From: Nostoc sp. C052
GTDB taxonomy: Bacteria > Cyanobacteriota > Cyanobacteriia > Cyanobacteriales > Nostocaceae
DNA: 64,000 nucleotides
Assembly: GCF_013393905.1 (NCBI RefSeq)
Contig: NZ_CP040272.1
Span: 4,894,001 to 4,958,000, forward strand
Direction: 5' to 3'
In this document: one piece after another, positions 17,309 through 26,380 of the stretch
How the letters are laid out: every line of letters begins with the position of its first letter
How positions within the stretch are numbered: the first letter of the stretch is position 1
Notes under the pieces: model-generated
Told to the model about the DNA's origin: nothing
Databases searched by the model: none
The model's input: the letters and a program-made list of their open reading frames with translations, nothing else
Made by a program: the position numbers and the translations under genes

Positions 17309-18637
17309 ATGCCTAATAATACTGACTTACTCGCAAACCTTTACAACGCCTTTAACCCCTTTGAACCCTTACCCGCAGGTGATCCCAAATATGTAGATTG
17401 TCAGGATGTGCGGGGAGATGCCGATATTTTGCAAGAGTTGGGAAATCGGATGCAACTGGCAAATACAAATACTTGCCAATTGTATTCTGGTCATCGGGGT
17501 GCGGGGAAGTCTACAGAATTACTCAGGTTAAAGAAGTATTTAGAAAATCGGAAATTTTATGTTGTCTATTTTGCGGCTGATGAAGAGGATATCGATTCTG
17601 AAGATGCCCAATATACAGATATTCTCCTCGCCTGTACCCGCCGTTTGCTCAAAGATTTAAAAGGAATTGCTAGTCCTCGCCCGATACTCGACTGGTTGAA
17701 AGATCGTTGGGTAGATTTAAAAGATTTGGCGCTGACTCCCATAGAATTTGAGAAGATGGCTGTAGAAGTGCAGCTTGCTCAATTCGCCAAGTTGACTGCA
17801 AATTTAAGGGCTGTTCCTGAATTACGCCAGAAGATTCGCCAAAAAATTGATCCTTACACCGTCACTTTAATTCAGGTGTTAAATGAGTTTCTGGTGGATG
17901 CAAAACAGCACTTACCTAATGGCTACAATAAACTGGCGGTAATTGTCGATAACTTAGATCGGATGGTGTTAGTCAAAGACGGCGATGGCCGCACCAACTA
18001 TGAGGAAGTTTTTTTAGACCGCAGCGAACAACTCCAAGCTTTAGATTGCCATTTGATTTACACTGTCCCCATTTCAATGGTCTATTCTACCAGGGCAACA
18101 GACCTCAGAGACATCTACGGCGACCCCCAAATTTTGCCGATGATTATGGTAAACACTCTCAAAGGCGAAGTTTACCAGCCAGGACTCAAGAAAGTTAAAG
18201 AAGTAATTAACAAGCGAGTCCGGCAAATTGCACCGGAACTATCACTAGAAACAGAAATTTTCGACAGTCCCCAAACCTTAGACAGACTTTGTTTAATGAG
18301 TGGAGGTCATGTGAGGAATTTGCTATTGTTAACTCAAGATGCCATTGGACGCACTGAAGAGTTACCTGTTTCAGAAAAGGCAGTGCGACGAGCAATTACT
18401 CAAGCCAGAGATACTTATCGCCGCGCTGTGGAAAATCATCAATGGTGTCTGTTAGCGGAAGTGTCTTGTTCTAAGCGGATTATTAATGATGACTTGTATC
18501 GGAGTTTGATGTATAACCGTTGTCTTTTAGAATACCGCTATTTGGATGATGATGGAGAAATGCAGCGTTGGTATGATATTCATCCATTGATTCAAGGAAT
18601 TCCAGAATTTAAAGAAGCCGTAGCGAAACTTTCATGA
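17309..18637 (+). CDS. P-loop ATPase, first gene of cassette 1
   Basis: A 442-residue soluble ATPase without a named family that I recognise. Walker A is GHRGAGKST (61-69), Walker B AVIVDNLDR with Asp at 214, then a sensor-like segment HLIYTVPISMVYS. The C-terminal half has FDSPQTLDRLCLMSGGHVRN and a winged-helix-like end YLDDDGEMQRWYDIHPLIQG. It is paralogous to the protein at 30359 over its whole length (shared VDNLDR, DRxEQLxxLxCHLxYTxP, SGGHxRNLL). I start at ATG 17309, which aligns with the paralogue; a TTG at 17291 adds six residues. Its stop overlaps the next start by four bases (ATGA), so the two are translationally coupled. AAA/STAND-type regulation is inference. Confidence 0.85.
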   Translation: MPNNTDLLANLYNAFNPFEPLPAGDPKYVDCQDVRGDADILQELGNRMQLANTNTCQLYSGHRGAGKSTELLRLKKYLENRKFYVVYFAADEEDIDSEDAQYTDILLACTRRLLKDLKGIASPRPILDWLKDRWVDLKDLALTPIEFEKMAVEVQLAQFAKLTANLRAVPELRQKIRQKIDPYTVTLIQVLNEFLVDAKQHLPNGYNKLAVIVDNLDRMVLVKDGDGRTNYEEVFLDRSEQLQALDCHLIYTVPISMVYSTRATDLRDIYGDPQILPMIMVNTLKGEVYQPGLKKVKEVINKRVRQIAPELSLETEIFDSPQTLDRLCLMSGGHVRNLLLLTQDAIGRTEELPVSEKAVRRAITQARDTYRRAVENHQWCLLAEVSCSKRIINDDLYRSLMYNRCLLEYRYLDDDGEMQRWYDIHPLIQGIPEFKEAVAKLS

Positions 18638-19890
18638 ACCCAAATTTAAGTGATTGGGATGATGATTTACCCCCAGAACCAGAAGAAGCTTATCAAGACT
18701 TGCTTCGCGCACTGAAGCGTAAATCAGGATTTGGTTTGTTTTTTGTCCAATGTACACCTGTGGAAGCAGACCGTTTAATGGCCAAATTACCACAGGATAT
18801 TCCCCAGAAGCATATAGAAGTTTTGCGCTTAGTTGAATCTTTTGATAATTTATATCAAAGAGTAGCTGAGTTTGTTCAAGATAAGCAAATTGATATTTTA
18901 TTGATAAAAGGTCTGGAGTATTCTTTATACAAGTATGAGAAAAGAACTTTTGGGGAAATAACTGAAGGACAATTTAGCAATTTAACAAGTGTACCCCATA
19001 TTTTAAATCATCTTAATCAACAGCGAGAACGGTTTCGAGATGATTTTAAATTCTGTTTTGTTTTCCTTTTGCATTCATTTTCAATAAACTATTTAATTCA
19101 TCGTGCTCCAGATTTTTTTGATTGGCGTTCTGGAGTATTTGAATTACCAACAACACCAGAATTGTTAGATAAACAATCATCTCGCCTACTAGATGAGGCA
19201 GATTATTATGAATATTTGAAACTCAGCCCAGAAAAAAAGATAGAGAAAGTACTGGAAATTCAAGATATCCTAGCAGAGAAACATCAGACAGATAGCCAAA
19301 AAGCTAGTTTACTACGTGAACTTGGTAAGGTTTTACATTCTGCTGAGGAATTTGAAGCCGCGCTCGCATCCTTCGACAAAGCAGTTGAAATTAAACCTGA
19401 CGAGTACTATGCTTGGAACGGTCGAGGGAGTGCGCTAGAGTATTTAGAACGCTATGAAGATGCGATATTATCCTATGACAAAGCACTCTCAATTAAACCT
19501 GATTACCACGAAGCTTGGAACAACCGGGGGAATGCACTACTTAATTTAGGACGTAATAAAGATGCGATATTATCCTATGACAAAGCACTCTCAATTAAAC
19601 CTGATTACCACGAAGCTTGGAACATTCGGGGCTATGCGCTATATAATTTAGGACGCTTTGAAGAAGCGATCGCATCCTACGACCAAGCACTGAAATTTCA
19701 ACCAGATTTACACGAAGCTTGGTACAATAAAGCTTGCTCTTATGCTCTCCAAGTTAATATTGAACAGGCACTAGAAAATTTACAAAAAGCAATTAATCTG
19801 AATCATGACGAATATCGAAAGATGGCAAAAACTGACTCAGATTTTGATGCTATCCGGGAAGATGAACGCTTTCAAGCTTTAATTGAATAA
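18634..19890 (+). CDS. Adaptor-domain TPR protein, second gene of cassette 1
   Basis: A 418-residue protein. Residues 1-170 form a domain shared with the N-terminus of the giant protein at 31802: LLRALKRKSGFGLFFVQC (about 21-38), a strand DILLIKGLEYS, then LNQQRERFRDDFKFCFVFLL and RAPDFFDWRSGVFEL (about 155-169). The fold looks like a P-loop-type sheet without Walker motifs. From about 222 there are five or six tetratricopeptide repeats (DEYYAWNGRGSALEYLERYE and similar), ending in FDAIREDERFQALIE. Two of the TPR units share 64 identical bases, a recent duplication. It overlaps the ATPase gene by four bases. Role as adaptor or sensor for the ATPase is inferred. Confidence 0.82.
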   Translation: MNPNLSDWDDDLPPEPEEAYQDLLRALKRKSGFGLFFVQCTPVEADRLMAKLPQDIPQKHIEVLRLVESFDNLYQRVAEFVQDKQIDILLIKGLEYSLYKYEKRTFGEITEGQFSNLTSVPHILNHLNQQRERFRDDFKFCFVFLLHSFSINYLIHRAPDFFDWRSGVFELPTTPELLDKQSSRLLDEADYYEYLKLSPEKKIEKVLEIQDILAEKHQTDSQKASLLRELGKVLHSAEEFEAALASFDKAVEIKPDEYYAWNGRGSALEYLERYEDAILSYDKALSIKPDYHEAWNNRGNALLNLGRNKDAILSYDKALSIKPDYHEAWNIRGYALYNLGRFEEAIASYDQALKFQPDLHEAWYNKACSYALQVNIEQALENLQKAINLNHDEYRKMAKTDSDFDAIREDERFQALIE

Positions 19891-19934
19891 CCGCTATAAA
19901 TACTAAACTAATGTAGATATTCATGCAAGAGTTA

Positions 19935-19990
19935 ATGTAGCGATCGCCTTCACACTTCCACTGAAAATATTCACTGAAATTAACAGCGAT
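19935..19990 (+). repeat. Left copy of a 56-bp direct repeat flanking the toxin-antitoxin pair
   Basis: Begins ATGTAGCGATCGCCTTCACA and ends TTAACAGCGAT. It matches 20770-20825 with two mismatches. The copies lie just before and just after the mazEF-like genes, giving an 835-base repeat-to-repeat unit. Confidence 0.85.
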
Positions 19991-20042
19991 ACCTATGAAT
20001 GACAAATTAAAAAGTTAACCTATCTTGAAGAAAGAAAATCAA

Positions 20043-20381
20043 ATGTCAGAAACAATCAACATTGAACAAGCTGTATTAGATAATCTCCGAATTCTCTCAA
20101 ATGACAAGCAACAAGAAGTCCTAGATTTTGTTGAGTCTCTTGTAAAAAAAACAGTCAATCATCAGCAGTTAGACACTGAAGATTCAGATTCTAATATCTC
20201 ATCAAATCTCCAACAGCAAAAACGACTATCTCTCCGAGAAATTGCCCGACTACCTGTAGCAGAACGTCACAAAATACTAGAACCTTTTATCGCCGCCATA
20301 GCCGAAGATTTTTTGAATGACCCAGAATTAACAGAGTTTGCCGTTCTGGATGGTGAAGACTGGGAAACCGAGAATGACTAA
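20043..20381 (+). CDS. Antitoxin-like protein (partner of MazF-type toxin)
   Basis: A 112-residue acidic protein. The N-terminus EQAVLDNLRILSNDKQQEVL then DFVESLV resembles the DUF2281-type antitoxin helix. A Gln/Asn/Ser-rich linker follows, then RLSLREIARLPVAERHKILE and an acidic tail LDGEDWETEND that could wrap the toxin. I chose ATG 20043; a TTG at 20025 adds six residues. Its stop overlaps the toxin start by eight bases, the usual antitoxin-first order, so coupled translation and autoregulation are likely. Which DNA it binds is not visible, though the direct repeats on both sides are candidates. Confidence 0.75.
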   Translation: MSETINIEQAVLDNLRILSNDKQQEVLDFVESLVKKTVNHQQLDTEDSDSNISSNLQQQKRLSLREIARLPVAERHKILEPFIAAIAEDFLNDPELTEFAVLDGEDWETEND

Positions 20382-20739
20382 TCCTAAAAAAGGTGAGATT
20401 TGGCTAGTGCAACTTGATCCCACTAGAGGACAAGAAATTCAGAAGACTCGCCCTGCTGTTGTAATTAGTTCTGATATATTTATTTCTATACCAATGCGAA
20501 TTATTATTCCTGTGGCAACATGGCAACCTAAATTCCAAAATCGCCTTTTCATGATTCCTATCCAGCAAACTGATGAAAATGGCTTAGACTCAAACTCAGC
20601 AGGCAATATTTTGCAAGTTCGTAGTGTAACAACTGAGCGATTTGTCCGGTGCTTAGGAAAAGTTTCAACAGCCGTTATGCAAGAATTATTAGATGGTTTA
20701 ATTATCTGTATTGATTATGCTCCTGAAAGCAACGACTGA
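20374..20739 (+). CDS. Type II toxin, PemK/MazF family endoribonuclease
   Basis: A 121-residue protein with the MazF/PemK SH3-like barrel pattern: KKGEIWLVQLDPTRGQEIQK, TRPAVVISSD, then IIIPVATWQ, and near the C-terminus LQVRSVTTERFVRCLGKVS with the conserved Arg and Ser/Thr. Family members cut mRNA at short sequences and are held inactive by the cognate antitoxin. The start is the ATG at 20374, inside the end of the antitoxin gene; starting further upstream would only read the antitoxin region. No truncation is seen, so the module appears intact. Confidence 0.88.
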   Translation: MTNPKKGEIWLVQLDPTRGQEIQKTRPAVVISSDIFISIPMRIIIPVATWQPKFQNRLFMIPIQQTDENGLDSNSAGNILQVRSVTTERFVRCLGKVSTAVMQELLDGLIICIDYAPESND

Positions 20740-20769
20740 AAAAGAGCATCTTGAGAAAATACAATTTAG

Positions 20770-20825
20770 ATGTAGCGATCGCCTTCACACTTCTACTGAA
20801 AATATTCACTGAAATTAATAGCGAT
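20770..20825 (+). repeat. Right copy of the 56-bp direct repeat
   Basis: It matches 19935-19990 with two mismatches (CTACTG for CCACTG and AATAG for AACAG) and lies 30 bases past the toxin stop. It contains a HIP1-like CGATCGC. Confidence 0.85.
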
Positions 20826-20986
20826 CGCTCAGGTGCAGACAAGCACCAGCAAAATAACCTCAAATCAATAATCCCCATGAACTAATTCATAACGCATCCC
20901 TCAAAAGAGAGAGATAGGAGCCTAAACCCTGTTGTAAAATAGACATATAAGGATTCGGGGGGCCATTTTACTGGTCATAAACGCCT

Positions 20987-22732
20987 ATAGAAACTATTTT
21001 TGGAAATCTCCAAGGTCTGAAGTCCAGCCAGCTGAAGCAACTACAGCGGCTGTACCACCAGCGCATACCAGGCGATCGCATCACCACGCCTGAGTTTTCC
21101 CAGCGCATAGCAGCAATTAGCACAGAAGTCAATCAGCCTGTGTGCGCCTACATCAACCGTCGCGGACAAGTGATTCGCGTCGGGATAGGCACGCCGCGCC
21201 AAACACAAATACCACCGATGGAATTGCCCCGTTACGGTGCAGAACGACTCAGTGGTATTCGTTGTATTGCCACCCATCTCAAGCCAGAACCGCCCAACGA
21301 AGCGGCGCTCACAGCGATGGCACTACAACGCTTAGATGCCCTAGTTGTCTTAAATATTACCGGAACCGGATTTACACGGCGGGGAGGCGGTGCAACTGGA
21401 TATGTCAAAGAAGCTTATCTAGCTCATCTGACACCCCAAGAGTCTCGCACCCTGATTACTAGTCCTGCTGCATTGAAGGTAGGGGAAAGCCAAATTCAAT
21501 CCCCAAGTTGGAGTATATCGCCACCTCTGGACTTGGACGATCTGGCAGACCAGGATTTAGTAGACTTGGTAGAAAATCTGGAAGCGGAATTCCAGCGGGA
21601 ATTTATCGCCCAGGAAGTAGATGCTGACCACGATCGCGTGCTGATTGTGGGGCTGATGACCAGTGAGATGACTCCCCTACAATTCCAGGACAACCTATTA
21701 GAATTGGCGCGTTTAGTTGATACCGCTGGCGGAGATGTATTACAAACAATACAACAAAAGCGATCGCGCATTCACCCCCAAACCGTAGTTGGCGAAGGTA
21801 AGGTGCAAGAAATTGCCCTAACTGCCCAAACACTAGGAGTCAACCTCGTTGTCTTCGACCGCGACCTCTCACCCTCCCAAGTCCGCAACTTAGAAATACA
21901 AATTGGGATTCGGGTAGTTGACCGCACCGAAGTGATTTTGGATATCTTTGCCCAACGCGCCCAGTCTCGTGCCGGTAAATTGCAAGTAGAATTAGCACAG
22001 CTAGAATATATGCAGCCGCGACTGGCTGGTAGAGGTCGCACCATGTCCCGATTGGGTGGTGGTATTGGGACTCGTGGTCCTGGTGAAACCAAACTGGAAA
22101 CTGAACGCCGTGCCATTGGCCAGCGCATATCCCGACTGCAAAAAGAAGTAACCCAGTTACAGGCACATCGTTCGCGGTTACGGCAGCGACGGCAGCATCG
22201 AGAAGTTCCCTCAGTAGCTTTGGTTGGATATACCAACGCTGGTAAGTCTACTTTGCTCAATGCTCTCACTAACGCAGAAGTTTATACAGCCGACCAGCTA
22301 TTTGCCACTCTCGATCCTACTACCCGCCGCCTGGTAATTCCTCATGGTGAAACAAATGAACATCAGGAAATTCTCATTACAGATACAGTAGGGTTCATAC
22401 ATGAACTGCCTGCATCGTTAATGGATGCCTTCCGCGCCACCTTGGAGGAAGTCACAGAAGCCGATGCCCTACTACATTTAGTAGATTTGTCTCACCCCGC
22501 TTGGTTGCGTCATATTCGCTCAGTCAGAGAAATACTGGCGCAAATGCCAATAACTCCTGGCCCGGCGCTGGTTGTTTTTAACAAGATCGATCAAGCCGAT
22601 AGTGAGACACTAGCTTTAGCTAGAGAAGAGTTTCCCCTCGCGGTGTTTATTTCTGCGAGTCAGCGCTTGGGATTAGAAACCCTACGTCATCGCCTTGCCC
22701 AGTTGATTCAATATGCAGTTGACTGTGGTTAA
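20987..22732 (+). CDS. hflX: GTPase HflX, probable non-canonical start
   Basis: A ribosome-associated GTPase of about 581 residues that splits stalled or stressed ribosomes. The HflX domain has GGGIGTRGPGETKLETERR; the G domain has GYTNAGKST (G1), DTVGFIHELP (G3) and NKID (G4). A cyanobacterial N-terminal extension precedes these. The first standard start is a GTG at 21140, but the frame is open back to a TAA at 20978 and encodes ETIFGNLQGLKSSQLK, then RIPGDRITTPEFSQRL, which looks like genuine family N-terminus. No ATG, GTG or TTG lies in 20981-21139 in this frame. I place the start at ATA 20987, before ETIFG; ATT 20996 or CTG 21017 are alternatives. A terminator follows the stop. Confidence 0.88.
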   Translation: METIFGNLQGLKSSQLKQLQRLYHQRIPGDRITTPEFSQRIAAISTEVNQPVCAYINRRGQVIRVGIGTPRQTQIPPMELPRYGAERLSGIRCIATHLKPEPPNEAALTAMALQRLDALVVLNITGTGFTRRGGGATGYVKEAYLAHLTPQESRTLITSPAALKVGESQIQSPSWSISPPLDLDDLADQDLVDLVENLEAEFQREFIAQEVDADHDRVLIVGLMTSEMTPLQFQDNLLELARLVDTAGGDVLQTIQQKRSRIHPQTVVGEGKVQEIALTAQTLGVNLVVFDRDLSPSQVRNLEIQIGIRVVDRTEVILDIFAQRAQSRAGKLQVELAQLEYMQPRLAGRGRTMSRLGGGIGTRGPGETKLETERRAIGQRISRLQKEVTQLQAHRSRLRQRRQHREVPSVALVGYTNAGKSTLLNALTNAEVYTADQLFATLDPTTRRLVIPHGETNEHQEILITDTVGFIHELPASLMDAFRATLEEVTEADALLHLVDLSHPAWLRHIRSVREILAQMPITPGPALVVFNKIDQADSETLALAREEFPLAVFISASQRLGLETLRHRLAQLIQYAVDCG

Positions 22733-22794
22733 AACTTGAGTAGCGAATTCAGTGTAAGTATTTTATATACTAGTGTCCTAGATTTTTAACTTTG

Positions 22795-22821
22795 GGGAAG
22801 GCGAAATCGCCTTCCCTTTTT
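22795..22821 (+). terminator. Terminator after hflX
   Basis: GGGAAGGCG (22795-22803) pairs with CGCCTTCCC (22808-22816) around AAAT, followed by TTTTT. A textbook rho-independent terminator. Confidence 0.85.
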
Positions 22822-23189
22822 CATTTAATCTTCATAAAATCTCGTATGATGTCTAGAAAATCATTAGCTTTTCTAGTGAAGCGAATTAACAATCTTCCAG
22901 ATAAATTGATTGATTAAGAAAAAATACTGATAAATAGAAGCTTAATCAATCAAGCTGATTGTGTGTAGTTTAAAATCCCAAAAAAACTTAAGTGCAAATA
23001 CTTAAAATATTCAATCAATTTGTTAAAAATATATTGCATATTCTCAATTTAAAGTTTTAGTTAACCTTGATTTATAAGGTAGACAAGCAACAGTTTCTTA
23101 TGCCAATTTATACATGAGCTATTTTCATAAAAAAGTTATTTTGGGACATCTTAAATGTCTTAAATAGAAAGCAAAGGAGTTTAAAACAA
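22822..23189. other. AT-rich promoter region of the PEP-CTERM gene
   Basis: I see no gene in these 368 bases. The sequence is strongly AT-rich with several TTGATT and AATCAATCAA words. AAAGGAG at about 23173 is the ribosome-binding site of the next gene. Confidence 0.5.
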
Positions 23190-24026
23190 ATGTCTCAAAG
23201 ATATTCCAAGAAAATAGTAGGTTATGCAGCCTACTGTATATCAGCATTAGCTGTAGTGACAGTTTCGCAGATGTCTAGAGCAGATGCAGCATCTTTGAGT
23301 TTTTCAGCCACAGGTACTAACCCAATATCAGGTGGAAGCAGTAATGCTCTTTCAGCAACAGCTGTCTTTGATAATTCAGTAGCAGGTCAGTTGAAATTGA
23401 CCCTGACTAATACAGGCCCAGGTGCCTCAGTTCCTACAGATATTCTGACAGGACTCTTCTGGGATTATGCTGGCTCTCCCTTAAGCAACTTAACGTTATC
23501 TTCAGCCAAAGCTACAAGCTTAATTACAAATAGTGTAACTAGCACAGGTAATTTCGATCTTACTAAGGTTAATGGAAATAAAGTTGAATGGGGTTTTGCA
23601 AAGACTACCGCTAGCAGTGGACTTGGTGGTACTCCTAACGTAGCATCTAACAAAGTAACTCAACACTACGGTATTGGTACAGCGGGTTTTGGCATTAATC
23701 CAGGTTTTGGTCTTTCAGGTGGACAGCAAATGAATTACGGTATTATCACTGGTTACGATAGTGCCAATCCAGCAGTAAGTGGGGGGACTTTTGTTAAGAA
23801 CTCTGCCACATTTACTTTTACAGGGCTACCTACTAACTTCGATCTAGCAAAGATTAGCAATCTTCGTTTTCAGTATGGTACTGGTTTAGATGAGCCTAGT
23901 ACTTATTATATTGCTCCGCCACCTCCACCTAAAAGAGTACCTGAGCCTGGTGCAACAGTCGCTCTTGGTTTATTTGCTGTAGGTGCGCTGAGGGTTAGCA
24001 AGAAAAAGTCTCTAGTGTCAGCCTAA
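23190..24026 (+). CDS. PEP-CTERM sorting-domain surface protein
   Basis: A 278-residue exported protein. A signal peptide covers about residues 1-34 (SKKIVGYAAYCISALAVVTV, cleavage probably after ADA). The Ser/Thr/Gly/Asn-rich body has the GLFWDYAGSPL motif seen in exosortase-dependent surface proteins. The C-terminus is a PEP-CTERM signal: VPEPGATVALGLFAVGALRV then the basic SKKK. The exosortase/archaeosortase system would cut near PEP and release or anchor the protein at the outer surface or in exopolysaccharide. AAAGGAG lies 10 bases before the ATG. It has its own terminator and stands alone. Confidence 0.85.
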   Translation: MSQRYSKKIVGYAAYCISALAVVTVSQMSRADAASLSFSATGTNPISGGSSNALSATAVFDNSVAGQLKLTLTNTGPGASVPTDILTGLFWDYAGSPLSNLTLSSAKATSLITNSVTSTGNFDLTKVNGNKVEWGFAKTTASSGLGGTPNVASNKVTQHYGIGTAGFGINPGFGLSGGQQMNYGIITGYDSANPAVSGGTFVKNSATFTFTGLPTNFDLAKISNLRFQYGTGLDEPSTYYIAPPPPPKRVPEPGATVALGLFAVGALRVSKKKSLVSA

Positions 24027-24135
24027 ATGAGAATTTGAGTCCTAACTGAAAGTTGAGTTACGCCTTATAAGCAATTCTCACAATCAAATAAAAGCCACCC
24101 TTTTTTTTAAACAAATTAGTATAGAGATAATATCT

Positions 24136-24176
24136 TAGTCAAGAGTCCAGACTTTATCTCTTGGCTAATTTTTTTT
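24136..24176 (+). terminator. Terminator after the PEP-CTERM gene
   Basis: TAGTCAAGAG (24136-24145) pairs with CTCTTGGCTA (24158-24167), with one G-T pair, and a run of T residues follows. Confidence 0.7.
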
Positions 24177-24287
24177 GATATAAAGCTAGTTAGTGGCTTC
24201 TGAGGATGAAGACAAATCAGGATGGAGCCGCTACAGCCAGTGGCAAAGTTCTAAAATTAAGAAGTATTAAATCAAGTTGAGGACATC

Positions 24288-24560
24288 ATGGCTGCAAAAG
24301 TAGAAATTTACACCTGGAGGACTTGCCCGTTTTGCATTCGTGCCAAAAGTTTACTGAAAAACAAGGGCGTTGAATTTACCGAATACAGCATTGATGGAGA
24401 TGAAGCAGCCAGAAGTAAAATGGCTCAAAGAGCAAATGGACGCCGCTCTTTACCGCAAATTTTCATCAATGACGCTCATATTGGTGGTTGTGACGATATC
24501 CATGCTTTAGACAGTCAAGGCGAGCTAGATGAGCTACTAACTTCTAGCAATAGCGTTTAG
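24288..24560 (+). CDS. grxC: Glutaredoxin 3
   Basis: A 90-residue dithiol glutaredoxin that uses glutathione to reduce disulfides and dehydroascorbate. The active site is RTCPFC (Cys13, Cys16). The glutathione-binding elements are SLPQIFIND with the cis-Pro, and HIGGCDDIHALDSQGELD. The length matches GrxC. The glutathione synthetase gene follows on the same strand after 235 bases, so producer and user of glutathione are neighbours. The gap is long enough for a separate promoter. Confidence 0.95.
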   Translation: MAAKVEIYTWRTCPFCIRAKSLLKNKGVEFTEYSIDGDEAARSKMAQRANGRRSLPQIFINDAHIGGCDDIHALDSQGELDELLTSSNSV

Positions 24561-24795
24561 ATTGTAGAAGGTTTTGCGTTAGCGACAAGCCGCTGCAAAT
24601 TACACGGCAGTCGCTACAACTCTGAAAAAACGATGTGCTTGTCTACTGGCTTTGATTCTCACAAAAGCAATATCTGTCCATAAGACTTTACCCTCCAGAT
24701 TTTACTCAGCAGTACAGATGTACGTAAATTGGTAAGATCGTCAAGAGATAATAATTGAATAACTATTTAATTTCTTGGTGATTGAGGTACAAAGG

Positions 24796-25770
24796 GTGAA
24801 ACTGGCTTTTATCATTGATCCCATCCATTTGCTTGATCCGTGTCATGATACCAGTGTTGCCCTGATGGAAGCAGCGCAAATTCTGGGACACGAAGTTTGG
24901 ATAACTCAAGCAAATCTGCTGAGTGTGGTGGAGGGCAAAGCTTGGGCTGTACTACAGCGAGTCGAGCTTGTACCAGTCCAGTTGATAGACAGACGTTGGG
25001 TAGCGGCGAATCCTTGGTATAAGTTGAGCGATTCATACTTAACTTCTTTAGAGACAATGGATGCCGTATTTATGCGGACAGATCCACCTGTCAATGATTC
25101 CTACCTCTATGCGACTTATATTCTCGATTACATTGACCAAAATAAAACCCTGCTGATTAACAGTCCCAGTGGCATCCGAGGGGCAAATGAAAAAATGTAT
25201 GCCCTCCAATTTACCAAAGCCATTCCAGAGACGATTGTCAGTGCTGATAAGCAGTTTATTCGCCAATTTGTCGAAGCAAAGGGGGCAACAGTTCTCAAGC
25301 CGCTGGGTAATAAAGCTGGGGAAGGAATTTTGTTTTTGCAATCAGGCGATCGCAATTTTAACTCTATTGTTGAACTCAGTACCCTCCAAGGTCGAGTACC
25401 AGTAATGGTACAAACCTATCTATCAGAGGCAAAAGAGGGAGATAAGCGAATTATCTTGCTCAATGGCGAACCCATTGGTGCGCTCAATCGCCTCTCTAGC
25501 GGAACTGATTTTCGCAATAATATGGCAACTGGTGGTACTGTCGCTCAAACTGAAATTACCCCAAGAGAATATGAAATCTGTACCCAATTAGCCGAACGCT
25601 TACGCCAAGACGGCTTAACTTTTGTGGGTATTGATGTTATCGGTGGCTACTTAACTGAAGTTAACGTCACTAGTCCTACCGGAATTCGTGAGATTGACCG
25701 ACTAGATGGCACTCACCTTGGTCATCAGGTTATTCAATGGATTGAACAGACACTAGAAATCAAAAAATAA
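24796..25770 (+). CDS. gshB: Glutathione synthetase
   Basis: A 324-residue ATP-grasp enzyme that joins gamma-glutamylcysteine and glycine, the second step of glutathione synthesis. The N-terminus KLAFIIDPIHLLDPCHDTSV is typical of bacterial GshB. Further motifs are VFMRTDPPVNDSYLYATYIL, LKPLGNKAGEGI, RIILLNGEPIGALNRL and the end EVNVTSPTGIREIDRL. I start at GTG 24796, giving the family start and a GAGG ten bases upstream; a TTG at 24775 would add seven unneeded residues. A low-GC hairpin overlaps the stop codon. Confidence 0.96.
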   Translation: MKLAFIIDPIHLLDPCHDTSVALMEAAQILGHEVWITQANLLSVVEGKAWAVLQRVELVPVQLIDRRWVAANPWYKLSDSYLTSLETMDAVFMRTDPPVNDSYLYATYILDYIDQNKTLLINSPSGIRGANEKMYALQFTKAIPETIVSADKQFIRQFVEAKGATVLKPLGNKAGEGILFLQSGDRNFNSIVELSTLQGRVPVMVQTYLSEAKEGDKRIILLNGEPIGALNRLSSGTDFRNNMATGGTVAQTEITPREYEICTQLAERLRQDGLTFVGIDVIGGYLTEVNVTSPTGIREIDRLDGTHLGHQVIQWIEQTLEIKK

Positions 25771-25792
25771 TTTACGTTTATTTTTTGATTTT
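25757..25792 (+). terminator. Hairpin overlapping the gshB stop codon
   Basis: AAATCAAAAAATAA (25757-25770) pairs perfectly with TTATTTTTTGATTT (25778-25791). The last codons of gshB form the left arm. It is AT-rich, with a T-rich 3' side, and probably ends transcription. Confidence 0.6.
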
Positions 25793-26380
25793 GTGTCCTG
25801 TTCCCAGGAAATAGACTTTCTTCGGATATTTCTGTGGGCGAATTGTCTACGCAACTTGCTTTCAGTAAATATATTTACTTGTACCGAATATAAGTTTAAT
25901 GGATCGCGAGGGGTAGATGTAGTGATGTCTATGACTGGCTCTGACGCATCATAACTCAGCGGTAGCGTACCACTCCGTGGAAGCAAGCTCGTAGAGAGGT
26001 ACGAGCCTCCGTAGGAACGTCTGATTATACAAACAACCCTTCTCCGAAAGGAGACGCTACGTAAACAGGCATCTTCCCTTGGGAGAAGACTCGCTATCGA
26101 TGAAGCATTTGTAGTTGGGCAGGTCTTCCTGTTTTTTTGTGAAAAAAGCATAGCTGGACACGGAAGCCGCTCCTGCCCAAGTTCATTTTATAAAGTAGCG
26201 TTGAGAGTTTTTTCCAATTAGTAAAATTGGGGATGGCAATATATTGCTTACCCCCACCCTTGGTAAACCCCTGGTGGAACTGGCAGATTTTATACAGCGT
26301 TCAGCCTGAACTGAGACTGCTAAGTTAATCTAAAATCGTTCGACTGAGCGCTCACGACGAAATCTCAAATCCAAAATCTT
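25793..26380. other. Spacer between gshB and ftsZ with repeat fragments
   Basis: A 588-base gap between convergent genes. A 132-codon open frame on the minus strand (25753-26151) is Arg/Ser-rich and looks like chance opening across repeat DNA. Repeat words include GGAGACGCTACG near 26060 and GTACGAGCCTCCGTAGG near 26000, of the palindromic type seen at 3466-3550. A palindrome TGAGCGCTCA lies at 26345-26354. No gene is supported. Confidence 0.45.

Noticed and set aside
21496..22269. Several open frames opposite hflX
   Set aside because: They mirror the high-GC third positions of hflX and carry no domain.
25753..26151. 132-codon minus-strand frame beyond gshB
   Set aside because: Arg/Ser-rich, overlaps the gshB terminator and runs over repeat fragments; no family likeness.
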